A stretch of DNA of 64,000 nt from Paraferrimonas haliotis (GCF_002282895.1 NZ_NRRB01000002.1:310001-374000); one strand, 5' to 3'; shown: positions 20,098 through 31,925, counted from the first letter of the stretch. Translations and numbers: made by a program. The notes: generated from the letters alone by a model not told the origin.

Positions 20098-22695
20098 TTA
20101 AACCGCTTGTTGTACGATCACATCATTGGCTTTATCGGTGTAAGCCGGTAGCTGATCAAAGTTCAAGTAACGGTAGGTGTCCGCTGCGGTTGCATCAATG
20201 TTGGCGGCGAATTCCTGATATTCATCAGGCGTTGGCAGACGTCCAATGATGGAGGCCACAGCGGCTAGCTCCGCCGATGCCAAATAGACATTGGCGCCAG
20301 TACCAAGACGGTTCGGGAAGTTACGGGTAGAAGTGGATACGACGGTTGAGTTTTCAGCCACTCGCGCTTGGTTACCCATACACAATGAGCAACCTGGAAT
20401 CTCAATACGAGCACCCACGCGACCAAATATGCCGTAGTAGCCTTCTTCGGTAAGCTGGTCTCGGTCCATTTTCGTTGGTGGAGCAATCCACAAGCGCGTA
20501 GGAATGGCCCCTTTTTGCTGATCCAATAGCTTACCAGCGGCTCTAAAGTGGCCGATGTTGGTCATACAAGAACCGATAAATACTTCATCGATTGATTGAC
20601 CGGTTACTTCTGAAAGTAGGCGAGCATCGTCCGGATCATTCGGCGCACACAGAATGGGCTCCTTGATTTGATTTAAGTCGATTTCGATAATTTCAGCGTA
20701 TTCAGCATCCTTATCAGCTTCCATCAACTCCGGTGACTCAATCCATTGCTGCATCGACTGAATGCGACGCTCAATGGTGCGACGATCACCATAGCCTTCA
20801 GCAATCATCCATTTCAACATCACTATATTGGAGTTGAGGTATTCGATGATAGGGTCTTTATCAAGCTTAATGGTACACCCTGCAGCACTGCGCTCAGCAG
20901 AGGCATCGGACAGCTCAAAAGCTTGCTCAACTTTAAGGTGCTCAAGGCCTTCAATTTCAAGAATACGACCAGAGAAGATGTTCTTCTTACCTTGTTTCTC
21001 AACCGTTAATAAACCACGTTGGATGGCGGCATGAGGAATAGCGTGTACCAAATCACGTAGGGTTATTCCCGGTTGCATCTCACCTTTAAAGCGTACTAAT
21101 ACAGATTCTGGCATGTCTAATGGCATCACTCCGGTCGCCGCAGCAAAGGCCACCAAGCCTGAGCCGGCTGGGAACGAGATGCCTATTGGGAAGCGGGTGT
21201 GCGAGTCACCCCCGGTACCGACGGTGTCTGGTAATAACATACGGTTCAACCAAGAGTGAATAACACCATCACCAGGACGTAAGGATACTCCACCACGGTT
21301 CATAATAAAGTCCGGTAGTGTATGGTGAGTATTTACATCAATTGGCTTAGGATACGCCGCTGTGTGACAGAACGACTGCATGGTTAAATCGGCACTGAAA
21401 CCTAAACAGGCCAAGTCTTTTAACTCATCGCGAGTCATTGGGCCCGTAGTATCTTGAGAACCAACGGTGGTCATCTTAGGTTCGCAATATTGACCTGGAC
21501 GAATACCGGTAACGCCGCATGCTTTACCTACCATTTTTTGAGCCAGGGTGAAGCCTTTGTTTGACGAAGCAACATCCTGCGGACGGCGGAATACGTCACT
21601 GGCCGGCAAGTTCAAAGTTTCACGAGCACGATCGGTTAAACCGCGACCAATGATCAATGGGATACGACCACCAGCACGCACTTCATCTAACAGCACATCG
21701 GTTTTCAAAGCGAAGGTTGAAATTACTTCATCACTTTGATGACGAGTAACTTTGCCTTGGTAAGGATAAACGTCAATCACGTCGCCCATGGCCATTTGCT
21801 CTACTGGAAGTTCGATAGGCAGTGCGCCGGCATCTTCCATGGTATTGAAGAAAATCGGTGCTATTTTACCGCCAAGACAGAAGCCTCCGCCGCGCTTATT
21901 GGGAACATTCGGAATGTCATCTCCCATGAACCACAACACCGAATTGGTAGCGGATTTACGAGAAGAGCCGGTACCGACAACGTCACCCACGTAAGCCAAT
22001 GGGTACCCTTTTTCTTTCAAGCTTTCAATCAATTTAACCGGACCCACTTCACCGGCCACATCTGGCTCAATACCGTCACGAGCGTTTTTCAGCATGGCTA
22101 AGGCGTGCAATGGAATGTCTGGACGCGACCAAGCATCCGGGGCCGGCGACAAGTCATCCGTGTTGGTTTCGCCGGTCACTTTAAATACGGTTAAGGTTAT
22201 TTTTTCAGCCAGTTGCGGCTTAGATAAAAACCACTCGGCTTCGGCCCAAGAGTGAACAACCTGTTTGGCGTATTCATTGCCGGCATTCATTTTTTCCACC
22301 ACGTCGTGGAAAGATTCGAACATCAACAAGGTATGGCTCAAGGCTTTAGCAGCTAATGGAGCAAGCGTTGCGTGATCCAACAACTCAATCATGGGCTCAA
22401 TGTTGTAGCCACCTTGCATGGTGCCCAACAATTCCACCGCGTGTTCGGCGGAAACAATAGGGGAGCTCACTTCACTTTTGGCGACGGCTGCTAAAAAACC
22501 GGCTTTTACATAGGCGGCTTCATCTACACCCGGTGGAATGCGGTTTTCTAATAAATCTAAAATGAATTCTTGTTCACCGGCGGGAGGATTTTTTACTAAT
22601 TCAACTAGTTCAGCGACTTGCTGTGCATCTAATGGCTTAGGCACAATCCCTTGAGCGGCACGCTCTGCTACGTGGGTACGATAGGCTTCTAGCAC
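20098..22695 (-). CDS. acnB: Aconitate hydratase B
   Basis: Interconverts citrate and isocitrate in the TCA cycle using a [4Fe-4S] cluster. GTG at 22695 is chosen as start because it has a GAGGAA ribosome site seven bases upstream and gives 865 residues, exactly the E. coli AcnB length. The open frame upstream to 22749 is not conserved. N-terminal HEAT-like domain, swivel domain ([16 protein letters not shown]) and catalytic domains are all present. The cluster cysteines lie in GSCMTN and GCSLCMG. AcnB in E. coli can also act as an iron-responsive RNA binder; nothing here tests that. Confidence 0.98.
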   Translation of the reverse strand: MLEAYRTHVAERAAQGIVPKPLDAQQVAELVELVKNPPAGEQEFILDLLENRIPPGVDEAAYVKAGFLAAVAKSEVSSPIVSAEHAVELLGTMQGGYNIEPMIELLDHATLAPLAAKALSHTLLMFESFHDVVEKMNAGNEYAKQVVHSWAEAEWFLSKPQLAEKITLTVFKVTGETNTDDLSPAPDAWSRPDIPLHALAMLKNARDGIEPDVAGEVGPVKLIESLKEKGYPLAYVGDVVGTGSSRKSATNSVLWFMGDDIPNVPNKRGGGFCLGGKIAPIFFNTMEDAGALPIELPVEQMAMGDVIDVYPYQGKVTRHQSDEVISTFALKTDVLLDEVRAGGRIPLIIGRGLTDRARETLNLPASDVFRRPQDVASSNKGFTLAQKMVGKACGVTGIRPGQYCEPKMTTVGSQDTTGPMTRDELKDLACLGFSADLTMQSFCHTAAYPKPIDVNTHHTLPDFIMNRGGVSLRPGDGVIHSWLNRMLLPDTVGTGGDSHTRFPIGISFPAGSGLVAFAAATGVMPLDMPESVLVRFKGEMQPGITLRDLVHAIPHAAIQRGLLTVEKQGKKNIFSGRILEIEGLEHLKVEQAFELSDASAERSAAGCTIKLDKDPIIEYLNSNIVMLKWMIAEGYGDRRTIERRIQSMQQWIESPELMEADKDAEYAEIIEIDLNQIKEPILCAPNDPDDARLLSEVTGQSIDEVFIGSCMTNIGHFRAAGKLLDQQKGAIPTRLWIAPPTKMDRDQLTEEGYYGIFGRVGARIEIPGCSLCMGNQARVAENSTVVSTSTRNFPNRLGTGANVYLASAELAAVASIIGRLPTPDEYQEFAANIDATAADTYRYLNFDQLPAYTDKANDVIVQQAV

Positions 22696-22873
22696 GACAA
22701 CTTTCCTCTTTATTGTAATCGGCAGCATATACTGCACGTCCTTCGACAATAAGCTGCCAGTTGTTAGGTTATTTTAGGGCAGCTTAGCTGTGGGCGGCAT
22801 TATACCCTAAAGAAGCAAAATCTTGAACTAAATCACATTAACTTGTAAGAATGTCGCGTAAGTCTTGTCGCCG

Positions 22874-25129
22874 CTAAAAAACACGCCCGACAAACAAGTA
22901 CACCGCGCGCTCACCGGTTTCAGCAGCACCAAAGCCTAGCGCGGCAGGGCCCAGTTGAGTATCGGTGCCGATAAACAGTGAACCGGCGTAAATTAATTCA
23001 TCAATATCAATGGTTTGGTCGACTTGCCAAACGTTACCCGTTTCAATACTGGCGCCTAGGTACAAAGGATATTGGGTCATATCCAACACCGTGCGTCCGA
23101 GATCGTATTGATAAATTAAGGCGCCAAATAACTTCTTAGGGCCCACTAAGCTGTCTTTAAAGTAACCAGACAAGTTTAAGAAACCACCCAAGTCTGAGCC
23201 GTAGCTACTGAATTCGGCGTCGGTGTTGGTGTAAGCGGCACTGAATTTGCCCACCACGGCGCTGTTGCCTAGCTTCAGCGCCCCTTTCCAATCGAACTCG
23301 CTGTGAAACGCGGGTTCATATCCTCCACTAATACCATTCTCTCGAAAACGCTCCTCGACCACACGAACGTGCAACTTGGCTTGGTTACCCTCGGTAGGAA
23401 AACTGGCGCTATTTAAGGTGTCGTAACCTATGCTTAAATAGGCGCCATAAATATCGTATTCAAATCGAGTATTAGCAGCGTCACGACTAATAATTTCACC
23501 GGTTTCATACATGCCGCCTACTTCAATAATGCCTTGGCGGCTGTAATTGGTGCCGATACCCAATTCGCCATTGTGCAGGCGCTTATCAAAATTCAAGGTT
23601 GCAAAATTGTCGTCATAGACTGGCCAATCTCTGTCTTGGAAATTGTACTGAGCCCGAGCATAAAACAAGTCGGTTTCGTCAATGGGTTGATAAAACTCAC
23701 TTCTTAGCAGTCTATTTTCGCCCAACTGCACTTCGTTGCGCCAATAAGCACCTTGACGATTAATGTCGGTGATGGTGTAGGAGAAGTCGAACTGAATAGA
23801 ACTCTTGAAATTGAAGTTGTCCTCCCAACTCACACCAAACTCGAGGTAATTAGGCCCCCAGGGTTTTTCGATCACAAACACATCTAAGACTCGTCCTTGG
23901 TCAGTGTTAATGAATTGGGCATCAACCCGTTGATATTTGTTCAGTGCGTACAGGTTATCTAGGGCCTGATTAAGCTCATTGGCACTGATGGCTTTGCCCG
24001 CTTCTAAACCTAAGGTTTCACGAATCAGCTTTTCTGACGTTTTCGACATATTGCGAATATTAACCGCTATAACCGGCCTTGTTGCATCAGAGGTCCATTG
24101 TTTGCTGTACTGACGTTTGGCAAGTCGATAGTCAGCGTAATCACTGCTGTCTGTTGCAAATTCTTTTAAATGCTCCAGTTGAGCCTCAGCAACCTGCCGT
24201 CCTAACGGTATCGATTCGGGCATTCGGCTAAAATCCGTGGTACCAAACTCTTTAACCGCTGGAATCAGCAAAACATCGTCTTCGCTCAGTAAGGCTTTTT
24301 GCCGCTCAACGCCACCGACAGTAAGAAAATTCGCCAGTTGTTCAAGCACCATAACCGCTGAGTCCATGTCGTCTTTTTTCAACAGTGGAGAGCCAATGTC
24401 CACCGCAATCACAACGTCAGCACCCATGGCTTTAACAACATCCACTGGCATATTATTGGCCAGCCCACCGTCCACCAGCAGCATGCCATCCCATTCTACG
24501 GGATTAAGGATGCCAGGTACCGTCATGGACGCTTGCATGGCTTTTCCTAAGCTACCGTGACTAAGAACCACCGCTTCGCGGGTCTCCAAGTTAGTGGCAA
24601 CGGCTCGAAATGGAATCGCCAAGTCATCGAAGCTGTCCATCACTGGAAGCTCACCCACCGACTCTCGAACCAGCTGCGACATGGTTTGCCCTTGCAACCA
24701 ACCTGAAGGAGCGCGCACTTCCCCTTCACTAATGCCTAAATTAATAGGAATGTTGTAAATGTCTCGATGTTGTTTATCGCGATAGCCAAGCGCTTCTCGT
24801 GGCACCGAATCTGAAAATCCAGCATCCCAGTTGGTATTAAGCAGAATTGCTTCAATCTCATCGGCACTGTAGCCAAGGGCATACAACCCGCCGACAAACG
24901 AGCCAATGGAGGTGCCGGTAACGAAATCTACTGGGATGTTGTTTTCTTCAAGGACTTTTAAAACGCCGACATGTGCGGCACCTTTAGCGCCGCCACCACT
25001 GAGGGCTAGGCCAACTTTCAAGCGTGGTTTAGATTCGTCTTGTGCTTGCGGCTGGGCAAAACTCATGAGCGGCAGAGATAAGCACATCGCCACTAATCCG
25101 ATTACTCCAATACTCACCAAGCGCTGCAT
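22874..25129 (-). CDS. Patatin-like phospholipase fused to POTRA and outer-membrane beta-barrel
   Basis: A 751-residue PlpD-type (type Vd autotransporter-like) protein. Signal peptide about 1-25; patatin domain with oxyanion loop SGGGAKGAAH (about 44-53), nucleophile S74 in GTSIG and catalytic D220 in DGGLANN. A POTRA-like segment follows (VNIRNMSKTSEKLIRETLGL). The rest is a beta-barrel ending in aromatic Phe, the usual BAM signal. Start 25129 is preferred: AAGGA lies eight bases upstream and the signal peptide is then at the N-terminus. An ATG three codons upstream (25138) is possible. The lipid hydrolase is predicted to be displayed or released at the surface. It lies after lpd on the same strand, separated by a terminator. 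Confidence 0.92.
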   Translation of the reverse strand: MQRLVSIGVIGLVAMCLSLPLMSFAQPQAQDESKPRLKVGLALSGGGAKGAAHVGVLKVLEENNIPVDFVTGTSIGSFVGGLYALGYSADEIEAILLNTNWDAGFSDSVPREALGYRDKQHRDIYNIPINLGISEGEVRAPSGWLQGQTMSQLVRESVGELPVMDSFDDLAIPFRAVATNLETREAVVLSHGSLGKAMQASMTVPGILNPVEWDGMLLVDGGLANNMPVDVVKAMGADVVIAVDIGSPLLKKDDMDSAVMVLEQLANFLTVGGVERQKALLSEDDVLLIPAVKEFGTTDFSRMPESIPLGRQVAEAQLEHLKEFATDSSDYADYRLAKRQYSKQWTSDATRPVIAVNIRNMSKTSEKLIRETLGLEAGKAISANELNQALDNLYALNKYQRVDAQFINTDQGRVLDVFVIEKPWGPNYLEFGVSWEDNFNFKSSIQFDFSYTITDINRQGAYWRNEVQLGENRLLRSEFYQPIDETDLFYARAQYNFQDRDWPVYDDNFATLNFDKRLHNGELGIGTNYSRQGIIEVGGMYETGEIISRDAANTRFEYDIYGAYLSIGYDTLNSASFPTEGNQAKLHVRVVEERFRENGISGGYEPAFHSEFDWKGALKLGNSAVVGKFSAAYTNTDAEFSSYGSDLGGFLNLSGYFKDSLVGPKKLFGALIYQYDLGRTVLDMTQYPLYLGASIETGNVWQVDQTIDIDELIYAGSLFIGTDTQLGPAALGFGAAETGERAVYLFVGRVF

Positions 25130-25185
25130 TTGACTCATCCTTAACAATAAAAGCAGAGCCACTAGATTAGCTGTTTTACAGGCAC

Positions 25186-25211
25186 AAAAAAACCACCAAG
25201 CGGTGGTTTTT
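25186..25211 (-). terminator. Intrinsic terminator after lpd
   Basis: A 9-bp stem, AAAACCACC with GGTGGTTTT, and a 4-base loop. The minus strand continues into a run of T. It closes the pdhR-aceE-aceF-lpd region. Confidence 0.85.
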
Positions 25212-25229
25212 CTCTTGAGCCCTTGGCCG

Positions 25230-26660
25230 TTACTTTTTCTTCTTAACGGCTTTAGCGTTAGGCAGATCGGTAATCGAACCTTCGAACACTTCCGCTGCCA
25301 AACCAACGGACTCATGCAGGGTTGGGTGAGCGTGAATGGTCAGTGCCAAATCTTCCGCATCACAACCCATTTCAATGGCTAGGCCAATTTCACCCAACAG
25401 CTCGCCACCGTTAGAGCCAACAACCGCGCCACCAATGATTCGATGCGAGTCTTTATCGAAGATGAGCTTAGTCATACCGTCCGAGGCATCCTGAGCAATA
25501 GCACGACCACTGGCCGCCCACGGGAATACCGCAGTTTCGTAGTTAATGCCCTGCTCTTTGGCTTCTTTCTCGGTTAACCCAACCCAAGCCACTTCTGGAT
25601 CCGTGTAAGCAATGGATGGAATCACTTTCGGGTCAAAGAAATGCTTCTTACCAGAGATGACTTCTGCAGCCACGTGGCCTTCGTGTACACCTTTATGAGC
25701 CAGCATCGGTTGACCAACAATATCACCAATGGCAAAAATGTGGCTGACGTTGGTTCGCATTTGCTTGTCTACACCGATAAAGCCGCGCTCATCAATGTTA
25801 ACTCCGGCTTTCTCAGCATCGATGTTCTTACCGTTTGGCGTACGACCAATGGACACCAATACCGCATCGTAACGTTGAGGCTCCGTTGGGGCTTTTTTGC
25901 CTTCCATGGTGACGTAAATACCGTCGTCTTTTGCTTCTACCGAGGTTACTTTAGTCGACAGCATCAAGTTAAACTTGTTCTTAATGCGCTTAGTGAAGCC
26001 TCGAACGACGTCTTTATCCGCAGCAGGAATAACTTGATCCAGCATTTCTACTACATCGATTTGTGAACCGAGCGCATGGTACACAGTACCCATTTCTAGA
26101 CCGATGATGCCACCGCCCATAACCAACATACGCTCGGGAACTTCACGCAACTCAAGGGCGTCCGTAGAGTCCCAAATGCGAGGATCTTGGTGAGGAATAA
26201 ACGGCAGTTCAATCGGACGAGAGCCTGCAGCGATAATGGCGTTATCAAATTCAACGATGGTGTTCTCACTGTCGCCTTCAACCGCAATGCTGTTAGGACC
26301 GGTGAACTTGCCATAGCCATTAACCACTTGTACTTTGCGCTGCTTAGCCATACCGGCCAAACCACCGGTTAATTGTCCGATCACTTTGTTTTTGTGATCG
26401 CGCAAAGCGTCTAAATCAATGGTTGGCTCGCCAAAACTAATGCCGTGGGCGGAAACGGCTTTGGCCTCATCCATCACTTTAGCCACGTGCAATAAGGCTT
26501 TTGAAGGAATACAACCAACATTTAAACACACGCCACCTAGCGCGCTAAAGCGCTCAATGATGACAGTATCTAAGCCAAGATCCGCTGCGCGAAACGCTGC
26601 TGAGTATCCCGCAGGACCTGAACCTAGTACCACTACTTGAGTTTTAATTGTCTGACTCAT
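25230..26660 (-). CDS. lpd: Dihydrolipoyl dehydrogenase (E3)
   Basis: FAD-dependent E3 of the pyruvate dehydrogenase complex (and of the 2-oxoglutarate and glycine systems), re-oxidising dihydrolipoamide with NAD+. The 476 residues match the family (474 in E. coli). The redox disulfide is in GGVCLNVGCIPSKAL, the FAD motif GSGPAGYSAAFRAADLG is N-terminal, the NAD motif is GGGIIGLEMGT, and the C-terminal His-Glu pair is in HAHPTLHE. AGAGGAAC precedes the ATG. It is the last gene of the pdh cluster. Confidence 0.98.
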   Translation of the reverse strand: MSQTIKTQVVVLGSGPAGYSAAFRAADLGLDTVIIERFSALGGVCLNVGCIPSKALLHVAKVMDEAKAVSAHGISFGEPTIDLDALRDHKNKVIGQLTGGLAGMAKQRKVQVVNGYGKFTGPNSIAVEGDSENTIVEFDNAIIAAGSRPIELPFIPHQDPRIWDSTDALELREVPERMLVMGGGIIGLEMGTVYHALGSQIDVVEMLDQVIPAADKDVVRGFTKRIKNKFNLMLSTKVTSVEAKDDGIYVTMEGKKAPTEPQRYDAVLVSIGRTPNGKNIDAEKAGVNIDERGFIGVDKQMRTNVSHIFAIGDIVGQPMLAHKGVHEGHVAAEVISGKKHFFDPKVIPSIAYTDPEVAWVGLTEKEAKEQGINYETAVFPWAASGRAIAQDASDGMTKLIFDKDSHRIIGGAVVGSNGGELLGEIGLAIEMGCDAEDLALTIHAHPTLHESVGLAAEVFEGSITDLPNAKAVKKKK

Positions 26661-26745
26661 TTGTTCCTCTGTTTTTGTTCGTTATGTTTCGAGAAGCCGT
26701 CATAACCAGAATTTAATTCGGATTGTACTGACCAATTTCTCGAAA

Positions 26746-26770
26746 CAAAAGCCCCCGCGTTAACGAGGGC
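26746..26770 (-). terminator. Terminator or attenuator between aceF and lpd
   Basis: On the minus strand GCCCTCG and CGGGGGC form a 7-bp stem with one G-T pair and a 6-base loop, followed by TTTTG. In E. coli lpd also has a separate promoter after aceF, so partial uncoupling is plausible. Confidence 0.65.
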
Positions 26771-26777
26771 AAATACG

Positions 26778-28448
26778 CTATAACACCAACTTGCGAATGT
26801 CGGAAAGAATTCCTGACAAGGCCACACTAAACCGGGCTGCGACCGCACCATCAATGACACGGTGGTCATAGGATAATGACAATGGCAGCATTAATTTAGG
26901 TTGGAACTGTTCGCCATCCCACTTAGGTTTCATTTCTGATTTAGAAACCCCCAGAATGGCCACATCTGGGTAGTTTACAATTGGCGTAAAGGCGGTACCA
27001 CCGATGCCTCCCAAGCTGGAAATGGTGAAGCAACTGCCTTGCATATCCGCTGCTTTCAATTTACCTTCACGCGCCTTTGATGAAATTTCCAATAGCTCCT
27101 TCGACAGTTCGTAAATGCCTTTCTTATCGACGTCACGTACTACTGGAACCACAAGGCCATTAGGGGTATCAACCGCAATACCAATGTGGAAGTACTTTTT
27201 CATAATCAAGCTTTCGCCATCTGGGCTTAAACTTGAGTTAAACACAGGGTACATGGCCAAGGCTTTCGCCACCGCTTTCATCATAAACACCAGCGGCGTG
27301 ATCTTGAAATCGGCTTTTTGTTTGGCTAAGAGCTGATTCTCTTCCTTGCGGAATGCCTCAAGGGCAGTAATGTCCGCTTCGTCGAATTGAGTCACATGGG
27401 GAATGGTTACCCAATTTCGATGCAAACTCGGTCCGGAAATTTTCTGAATGCGGCTTAGGGCCACCTCTTCCACTTCTCCAAACTTAGCGAAATCCACGGT
27501 TGGTGCTTCAATAACGTTTAAGCCTGGGGTATTGCTACCACCGCTGCTGCGAGGTCTTGAAAGCTCATACTTAACCCAAGATTGCACGTCTTCTTTTAAA
27601 ATACGGTGCTTACGACCGCTACCCGTTACTTTCGCTAAGTCTACGCCAAATTCTCTGGCTAGGCGGCGAACGGCAGGACTGGCATGGACTACGCCGGTGG
27701 CTTTAGTGGTACCCGCACTTGGATGATGCGGTACTGGCGGCGCAGCATTCGGTTGGGCCACTGCGCTCGCTGGCGATTGGGCTGGCGCTTTCGCAGGTGC
27801 AGCAGGCTCTTGTGAAGCCGCAGCTTCGCTGAAATCCGCTTCCACTTCCATCTGGCCAATTACGCTGCCAGACTTCACTTTATCGGCTACGGCAACCGAC
27901 AGCGCAATCACAGTACCCGAATGCGCTGAAGGCACTTCCATGGTGGCTTTATCGGTTTCTAGGGTAATTAAGCCTTGATCCGACTCCACCTTGTCGCCGG
28001 CACTCACCAACACTTCAATCACGTCCACTTCGCCGTCTTCACCGATATCCGGCACCACAATGTCGACAATGGCGCTGGCACTCGGTGCTGCTTGCTCTGC
28101 AGGCGCTGGCGCAGCAACTGGTGCTGACGCATTGTCCGCTGACTCAGCGGGGGCGGTATTGGCCTCGGTATTCGCATCGGCGTTGGCATTAGCGTCGGCC
28201 TCGGCAGCTGACGCGACCGCGAGCATGGCGATTAAGCTGCCTTCTTTGACTTTATCACCAACCGCAACGGTCAGTTCTTTGACCACCCCGGCATCCGGTG
28301 CAGGGATGTCCATGGTGGCTTTGTCAGATTCTACGGTAATGATGGACGTCTCAGCAGTAATGGTATCGCCTACCGCCACGCACAATTCAATGACCTCAAC
28401 CTCATCACCGCCAATGTCTGGAACCAGAATTTGTTTTAAATCGCTCAC
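26778..28448 (-). CDS. aceF: Pyruvate dehydrogenase E2 (dihydrolipoyl acetyltransferase)
   Basis: Core of the pyruvate dehydrogenase complex, transferring the acetyl group to CoA. The 556 residues contain two lipoyl domains, with lipoyl-lysines in ESDKATMD (K43) and ETDKATME; E. coli has three. An Ala/Pro/Glu-rich flexible linker joins them, followed by the E1/E3-binding domain ([16 protein letters not shown]) and the catalytic domain with YDHRVIDGA near the C-terminus. The start is GTG with AAGAGG seven bases upstream. It lies 11 bases after aceE. Confidence 0.97.
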   Translation of the reverse strand: MSDLKQILVPDIGGDEVEVIELCVAVGDTITAETSIITVESDKATMDIPAPDAGVVKELTVAVGDKVKEGSLIAMLAVASAAEADANANADANTEANTAPAESADNASAPVAAPAPAEQAAPSASAIVDIVVPDIGEDGEVDVIEVLVSAGDKVESDQGLITLETDKATMEVPSAHSGTVIALSVAVADKVKSGSVIGQMEVEADFSEAAASQEPAAPAKAPAQSPASAVAQPNAAPPVPHHPSAGTTKATGVVHASPAVRRLAREFGVDLAKVTGSGRKHRILKEDVQSWVKYELSRPRSSGGSNTPGLNVIEAPTVDFAKFGEVEEVALSRIQKISGPSLHRNWVTIPHVTQFDEADITALEAFRKEENQLLAKQKADFKITPLVFMMKAVAKALAMYPVFNSSLSPDGESLIMKKYFHIGIAVDTPNGLVVPVVRDVDKKGIYELSKELLEISSKAREGKLKAADMQGSCFTISSLGGIGGTAFTPIVNYPDVAILGVSKSEMKPKWDGEQFQPKLMLPLSLSYDHRVIDGAVAARFSVALSGILSDIRKLVL

Positions 28449-28459
28449 AGTGAAACCTC

Positions 28460-31123
28460 TTATGCGTGCAATGGGTTAGGTTTGTTGGTATCAATGCCGT
28501 AGTCAGCAATCGCTTTATTCAGCACATCTTTGCCGATGTCGCCTTTATCCACCAAAGATTTAAGCGCACTGATAACCACAAAGCGGGCATCAACCTCAAA
28601 ATGATGGCGAAGATTAGCACGGCTGTCTGAGCGGCCAAATCCGTCGGTACCTAGCACATGATAACTTGCAGGTACCCAAGCTCTAACTTGGTCAGCGTAG
28701 CTCTTCATGTAGTCGGTCGCTGCAACCACCGGAACCCCTTCGCTCAATACTTGAGTAATGTATGGCTGGGGGGTGTCTTGATCACCATTTAGCAGCTGTT
28801 GGCGTTCATAAGCCTGACCTTCGCGAGCCAATTCGTTAAAACTGGTAACACTGAATACATCGACCGACACGCCGAAATCTTTAGCCAAAGCATCCGCCGC
28901 TTTGCGAACTTGCAGCAAAATAGAGCCACAGCCTAGCAACTGCACTTTACCTTTACCGGAGCCGGCAACCGAATCCAGTTTGTAGATGCCCTTAATGATG
29001 CCCTCTTCCACGCCTTCTGGCATGGCGGGTTGCTCGTAATTTTCGTTGAGCGTGGTCAAGTAGTAGAAGATGTCTTCTTGGTTTTCACCGTACATACGCT
29101 CCAGACCATTTTGTACGATAACCGCTACTTCGTAGCCATAAGTTGGATCGTAACTAACACAGTTAGGGATGGTGCCCGCTTGAATGTGACTGTGTCCGTC
29201 TTGGTGCTGTAGGCCTTCACCGTTTAGGGTTGTACGCCCAGACGTACCGCCAACCAAGAAGCCTCGAGCTCGCATGTCTCCGGCCGCCCAAGCTAAATCA
29301 CCAATGCGCTGGAAACCAAACATTGAATAGTAAATGTAGAATGGGATCATCGGCTCATCGTTATTGGCGTAACTGGTCGCCGCCGCAACCCATGAGCTCA
29401 TAGCACCGAGTTCATTGATACCTTCTTGCAATACTTGACCCTTTTTATCTTCGCGATAATAGGCCACTTGGTCGGCATCTTGTGGCGTGTATTTTTGCCC
29501 TTCGTGAGCGTAAATACCTACCTGACGGAACAAACCTTCCATACCAAAAGTACGGGCTTCATCTGGAATAATCGGTACGACTCGCTTACCAATTTGCTTA
29601 TCTTTGATCAGGGTGTTTAAAACCCGCACAAACGCCATGGTAGTAGAAATCTCACGACCATTAGAGCCTTTAAGTACCGCATCAAACTCGCGCAAACGCG
29701 GCATATCAAGCTCTTCGGTAAACTTCGGCAGACGCTTTGGCATCATACCGTGCAAGGCTTCACGACGAGCCATTAAATACTTCACCTCGTCGGAATCGGG
29801 TCCTGGATGATAGTAAGGAATATCGTCTAGCTGCTCGTCGCTGATTGGGATATTAAAACGGTCGCGGAAGTGGCGAACCGTATCAGCGCCCATTTTCTTA
29901 ACTTGGTGCGCAATGTTCTTGCCCTCGCCAGCATCGCCCATGCCGTACCCTTTAACGGTTTTGGCAAGGATGACGGTAGGACGTCCTTTGGTGTTTTTAG
30001 CGTGATTTAACGCCGCGTACATTTTCACCGGATCGTGACCACCACGATTCAATCGCCAAATGTCATCGTCCGACATATTGGCCACCATTTCGGCCGTTTC
30101 TGGGTACTTATTAAAGAAGTGTTCCCGTGTATATTTGCCGCCTTTGGCTTTGCAGTTTTGATACTCGCCATCGACGGTTTCTTCCATAAGCTGCAATAAT
30201 TTTCCGGAAGTATCTTGAGCCAATAATGGGTCCCAATAACGCCCCCAAATCACCTTAACCACTTCCCAGCCAGAACCGCGGAATTCGCCTTCTAACTCTT
30301 GAATAATTTTACCGTTACCGCGCACCGGCCCATCAAGACGTTGCAAATTACAGTTAACAATGAATACCAGATTGTCCAAACCTTCACGAGCGGCTAAACC
30401 AATGGCACCTAAAGATTCCGGCTCGTCCACTTCACCATCACCTAGGAAACAATATACAGTTTGTTCTGAACAATCTTTAATGCCACGGTCGGTCAAGTAC
30501 TTAAGGAAGCGAGCCTGGTAAATGGCTTGAATAGGCCCTAACCCCATGGATACCGTTGGGAATTGCCAGTAATCCGGCATCAATTTAGGGTGTGGGTATG
30601 ACGACAGACCATTGCCATCCACTTCTTGACGGAAATTATCCAACTGCTCTTCGCTTAAGCGACCTTCTAAGTACGAGCGAGCGTAGATGCCCGGTGCAAT
30701 GTGACCTTGGAAATAAACCAAATCACCGCCATCTTTGTCATTTGGAGCACGGAAAAAGTAGTTAAAGCATACATCGTAAATGGTGGCGCTCGATGCGAAG
30801 CTGGAGATGTGTCCTCCCAGCTCTAAGTCTTTTTTCGAGGCTCGAAGCACCATAGCTAACGCATTCCAACGAACAATGGCGCGAATTCGACGCTCCATGT
30901 TTTGATCCCCAGGCATGGTAGGCTCTTGCCCAGCAGGAATGGTGTTCAAATAAGCTGTGGTCGCTTTAAACGGCAGGTGAGTGCCGTTGCGACGGGCTTG
31001 ATCAATGAGTTTTTCAAGCAAAAAATGAGCGCGCTCTGGCCCTTCATTTTCTAATACCGCTTGAAGGGCGTCGAGCCACTCATTGGTTTCGAGTGAATCA
31101 ATATCGTGAGGTAGTTGAGTCAT
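28460..31123 (-). CDS. aceE: Pyruvate dehydrogenase E1 (homodimeric)
   Basis: Thiamine-diphosphate-dependent decarboxylase of pyruvate, first enzyme of the complex. The 887 residues equal the E. coli length. The ThDP/Mg motif is [11 protein letters not shown]...NCNLQ. The N-terminal region ([27 protein letters not shown]) matches the family. Its ATG directly follows the stop codon of pdhR with no spacer, so translation is probably coupled and the repressor sits in the same transcript. Confidence 0.98.
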   Translation of the reverse strand: MTQLPHDIDSLETNEWLDALQAVLENEGPERAHFLLEKLIDQARRNGTHLPFKATTAYLNTIPAGQEPTMPGDQNMERRIRAIVRWNALAMVLRASKKDLELGGHISSFASSATIYDVCFNYFFRAPNDKDGGDLVYFQGHIAPGIYARSYLEGRLSEEQLDNFRQEVDGNGLSSYPHPKLMPDYWQFPTVSMGLGPIQAIYQARFLKYLTDRGIKDCSEQTVYCFLGDGEVDEPESLGAIGLAAREGLDNLVFIVNCNLQRLDGPVRGNGKIIQELEGEFRGSGWEVVKVIWGRYWDPLLAQDTSGKLLQLMEETVDGEYQNCKAKGGKYTREHFFNKYPETAEMVANMSDDDIWRLNRGGHDPVKMYAALNHAKNTKGRPTVILAKTVKGYGMGDAGEGKNIAHQVKKMGADTVRHFRDRFNIPISDEQLDDIPYYHPGPDSDEVKYLMARREALHGMMPKRLPKFTEELDMPRLREFDAVLKGSNGREISTTMAFVRVLNTLIKDKQIGKRVVPIIPDEARTFGMEGLFRQVGIYAHEGQKYTPQDADQVAYYREDKKGQVLQEGINELGAMSSWVAAATSYANNDEPMIPFYIYYSMFGFQRIGDLAWAAGDMRARGFLVGGTSGRTTLNGEGLQHQDGHSHIQAGTIPNCVSYDPTYGYEVAVIVQNGLERMYGENQEDIFYYLTTLNENYEQPAMPEGVEEGIIKGIYKLDSVAGSGKGKVQLLGCGSILLQVRKAADALAKDFGVSVDVFSVTSFNELAREGQAYERQQLLNGDQDTPQPYITQVLSEGVPVVAATDYMKSYADQVRAWVPASYHVLGTDGFGRSDSRANLRHHFEVDARFVVISALKSLVDKGDIGKDVLNKAIADYGIDTNKPNPLHA

Positions 31124-31876
31124 TTAGCGATCTCCACGCAATCGACGTAAGCTTCTCTGTTGACGAGTATCTTCGCGACGAAGATTCAACAGCACTTCTT
31201 CTATGTAGGCCAAGTGTTCATTTGAAGCACGCCGCGCGGCTTTCGGATCGCGAGAGGTCACGGCTGACACCATGGCTTCTCGCAGCTGATTGGTTTTGTC
31301 CAACGCTTCCGGGCTACGCATGAGTAACTTCAAATTTTGCACTATGTTATTTTGTAATACCGGAGTTAAACTCAGCACCAAGTGCAACATGGTGCTGTTA
31401 TGAGCCGCTTCGGCAATGGTTTTGTAAAGCGCCACCATGGCATTCGCTTGTGCATCGATGTCACCACCGGCACGAAGTGTTTGCAAGGCTTGATGGATGC
31501 GCTCAAAATCGGTATCGGTTCCACGGAGTGCCGCAAAGTAGGCCATCATGCCTTCGGTTGCGTGGCGGAACTCGAGTAAATCAAATTGGCTTTCTGGATC
31601 AGTAGACATTAACTCAAGAACGGGATCTGAAAAACTCTGCCACAACTGTTCTTGGACATAAGTGCCACCGCCTTGGCGACGTGTTAATAGCCCCTTAGCT
31701 TCCAGCTTTTGAATGGCTTCCCGAAGGGACGGACGGGATACTTCAAACTGTACTGCTAACTCTCTCTCTGGAGGGAGCTTTTCACCGGGCGTCAACGAGC
31801 CTTCTAGAATCATTTGCTCTAGCTGCTTCATTATCACGTCGGATATTTTAGGCTGGGCGATTTTTCGGTAATTCAC
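31124..31876 (-). CDS. pdhR: Pyruvate-responsive GntR/FadR-family repressor
   Basis: Represses the pdh operon and is released by pyruvate. The N-terminal winged helix includes FEVSRPSLREAIQKLEAKGLL and a QGGGTYV wing; the C-terminal FadR-type all-helical domain binds the effector. 250 residues, against 254 in E. coli. The start is GTG with a weak GGAAAA site. A perfect palindromic operator lies 31 bases upstream, consistent with autoregulation. Confidence 0.95.
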   Translation of the reverse strand: MNYRKIAQPKISDVIMKQLEQMILEGSLTPGEKLPPERELAVQFEVSRPSLREAIQKLEAKGLLTRRQGGGTYVQEQLWQSFSDPVLELMSTDPESQFDLLEFRHATEGMMAYFAALRGTDTDFERIHQALQTLRAGGDIDAQANAMVALYKTIAEAAHNSTMLHLVLSLTPVLQNNIVQNLKLLMRSPEALDKTNQLREAMVSAVTSRDPKAARRASNEHLAYIEEVLLNLRREDTRQQRSLRRLRGDR

Positions 31877-31906
31877 AGTGTTGTTTTCCAGTGCGTTCTT
31901 TTTTGT

Positions 31907-31925
31907 AAATTGGTCTTACCAATTT
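31907..31925. promoter_or_regulatory. PdhR operator upstream of pdhR
   Basis: AAATTGGTCTTACCAATTT is a perfect palindrome (8-bp arms, 3-base centre) and contains the PdhR consensus ATTGGT-N3-ACCAAT. It sits 31-49 bases before the pdhR start, where it would block the operon promoter. Confidence 0.88.

Noticed and set aside
27991..28479. Ala/Ser-rich coding frame opposite aceF
   Set aside because: It is the antisense shadow of the Ala/Pro/Glu-rich linker and lipoyl domains; it has no ribosome site or recognisable domain.
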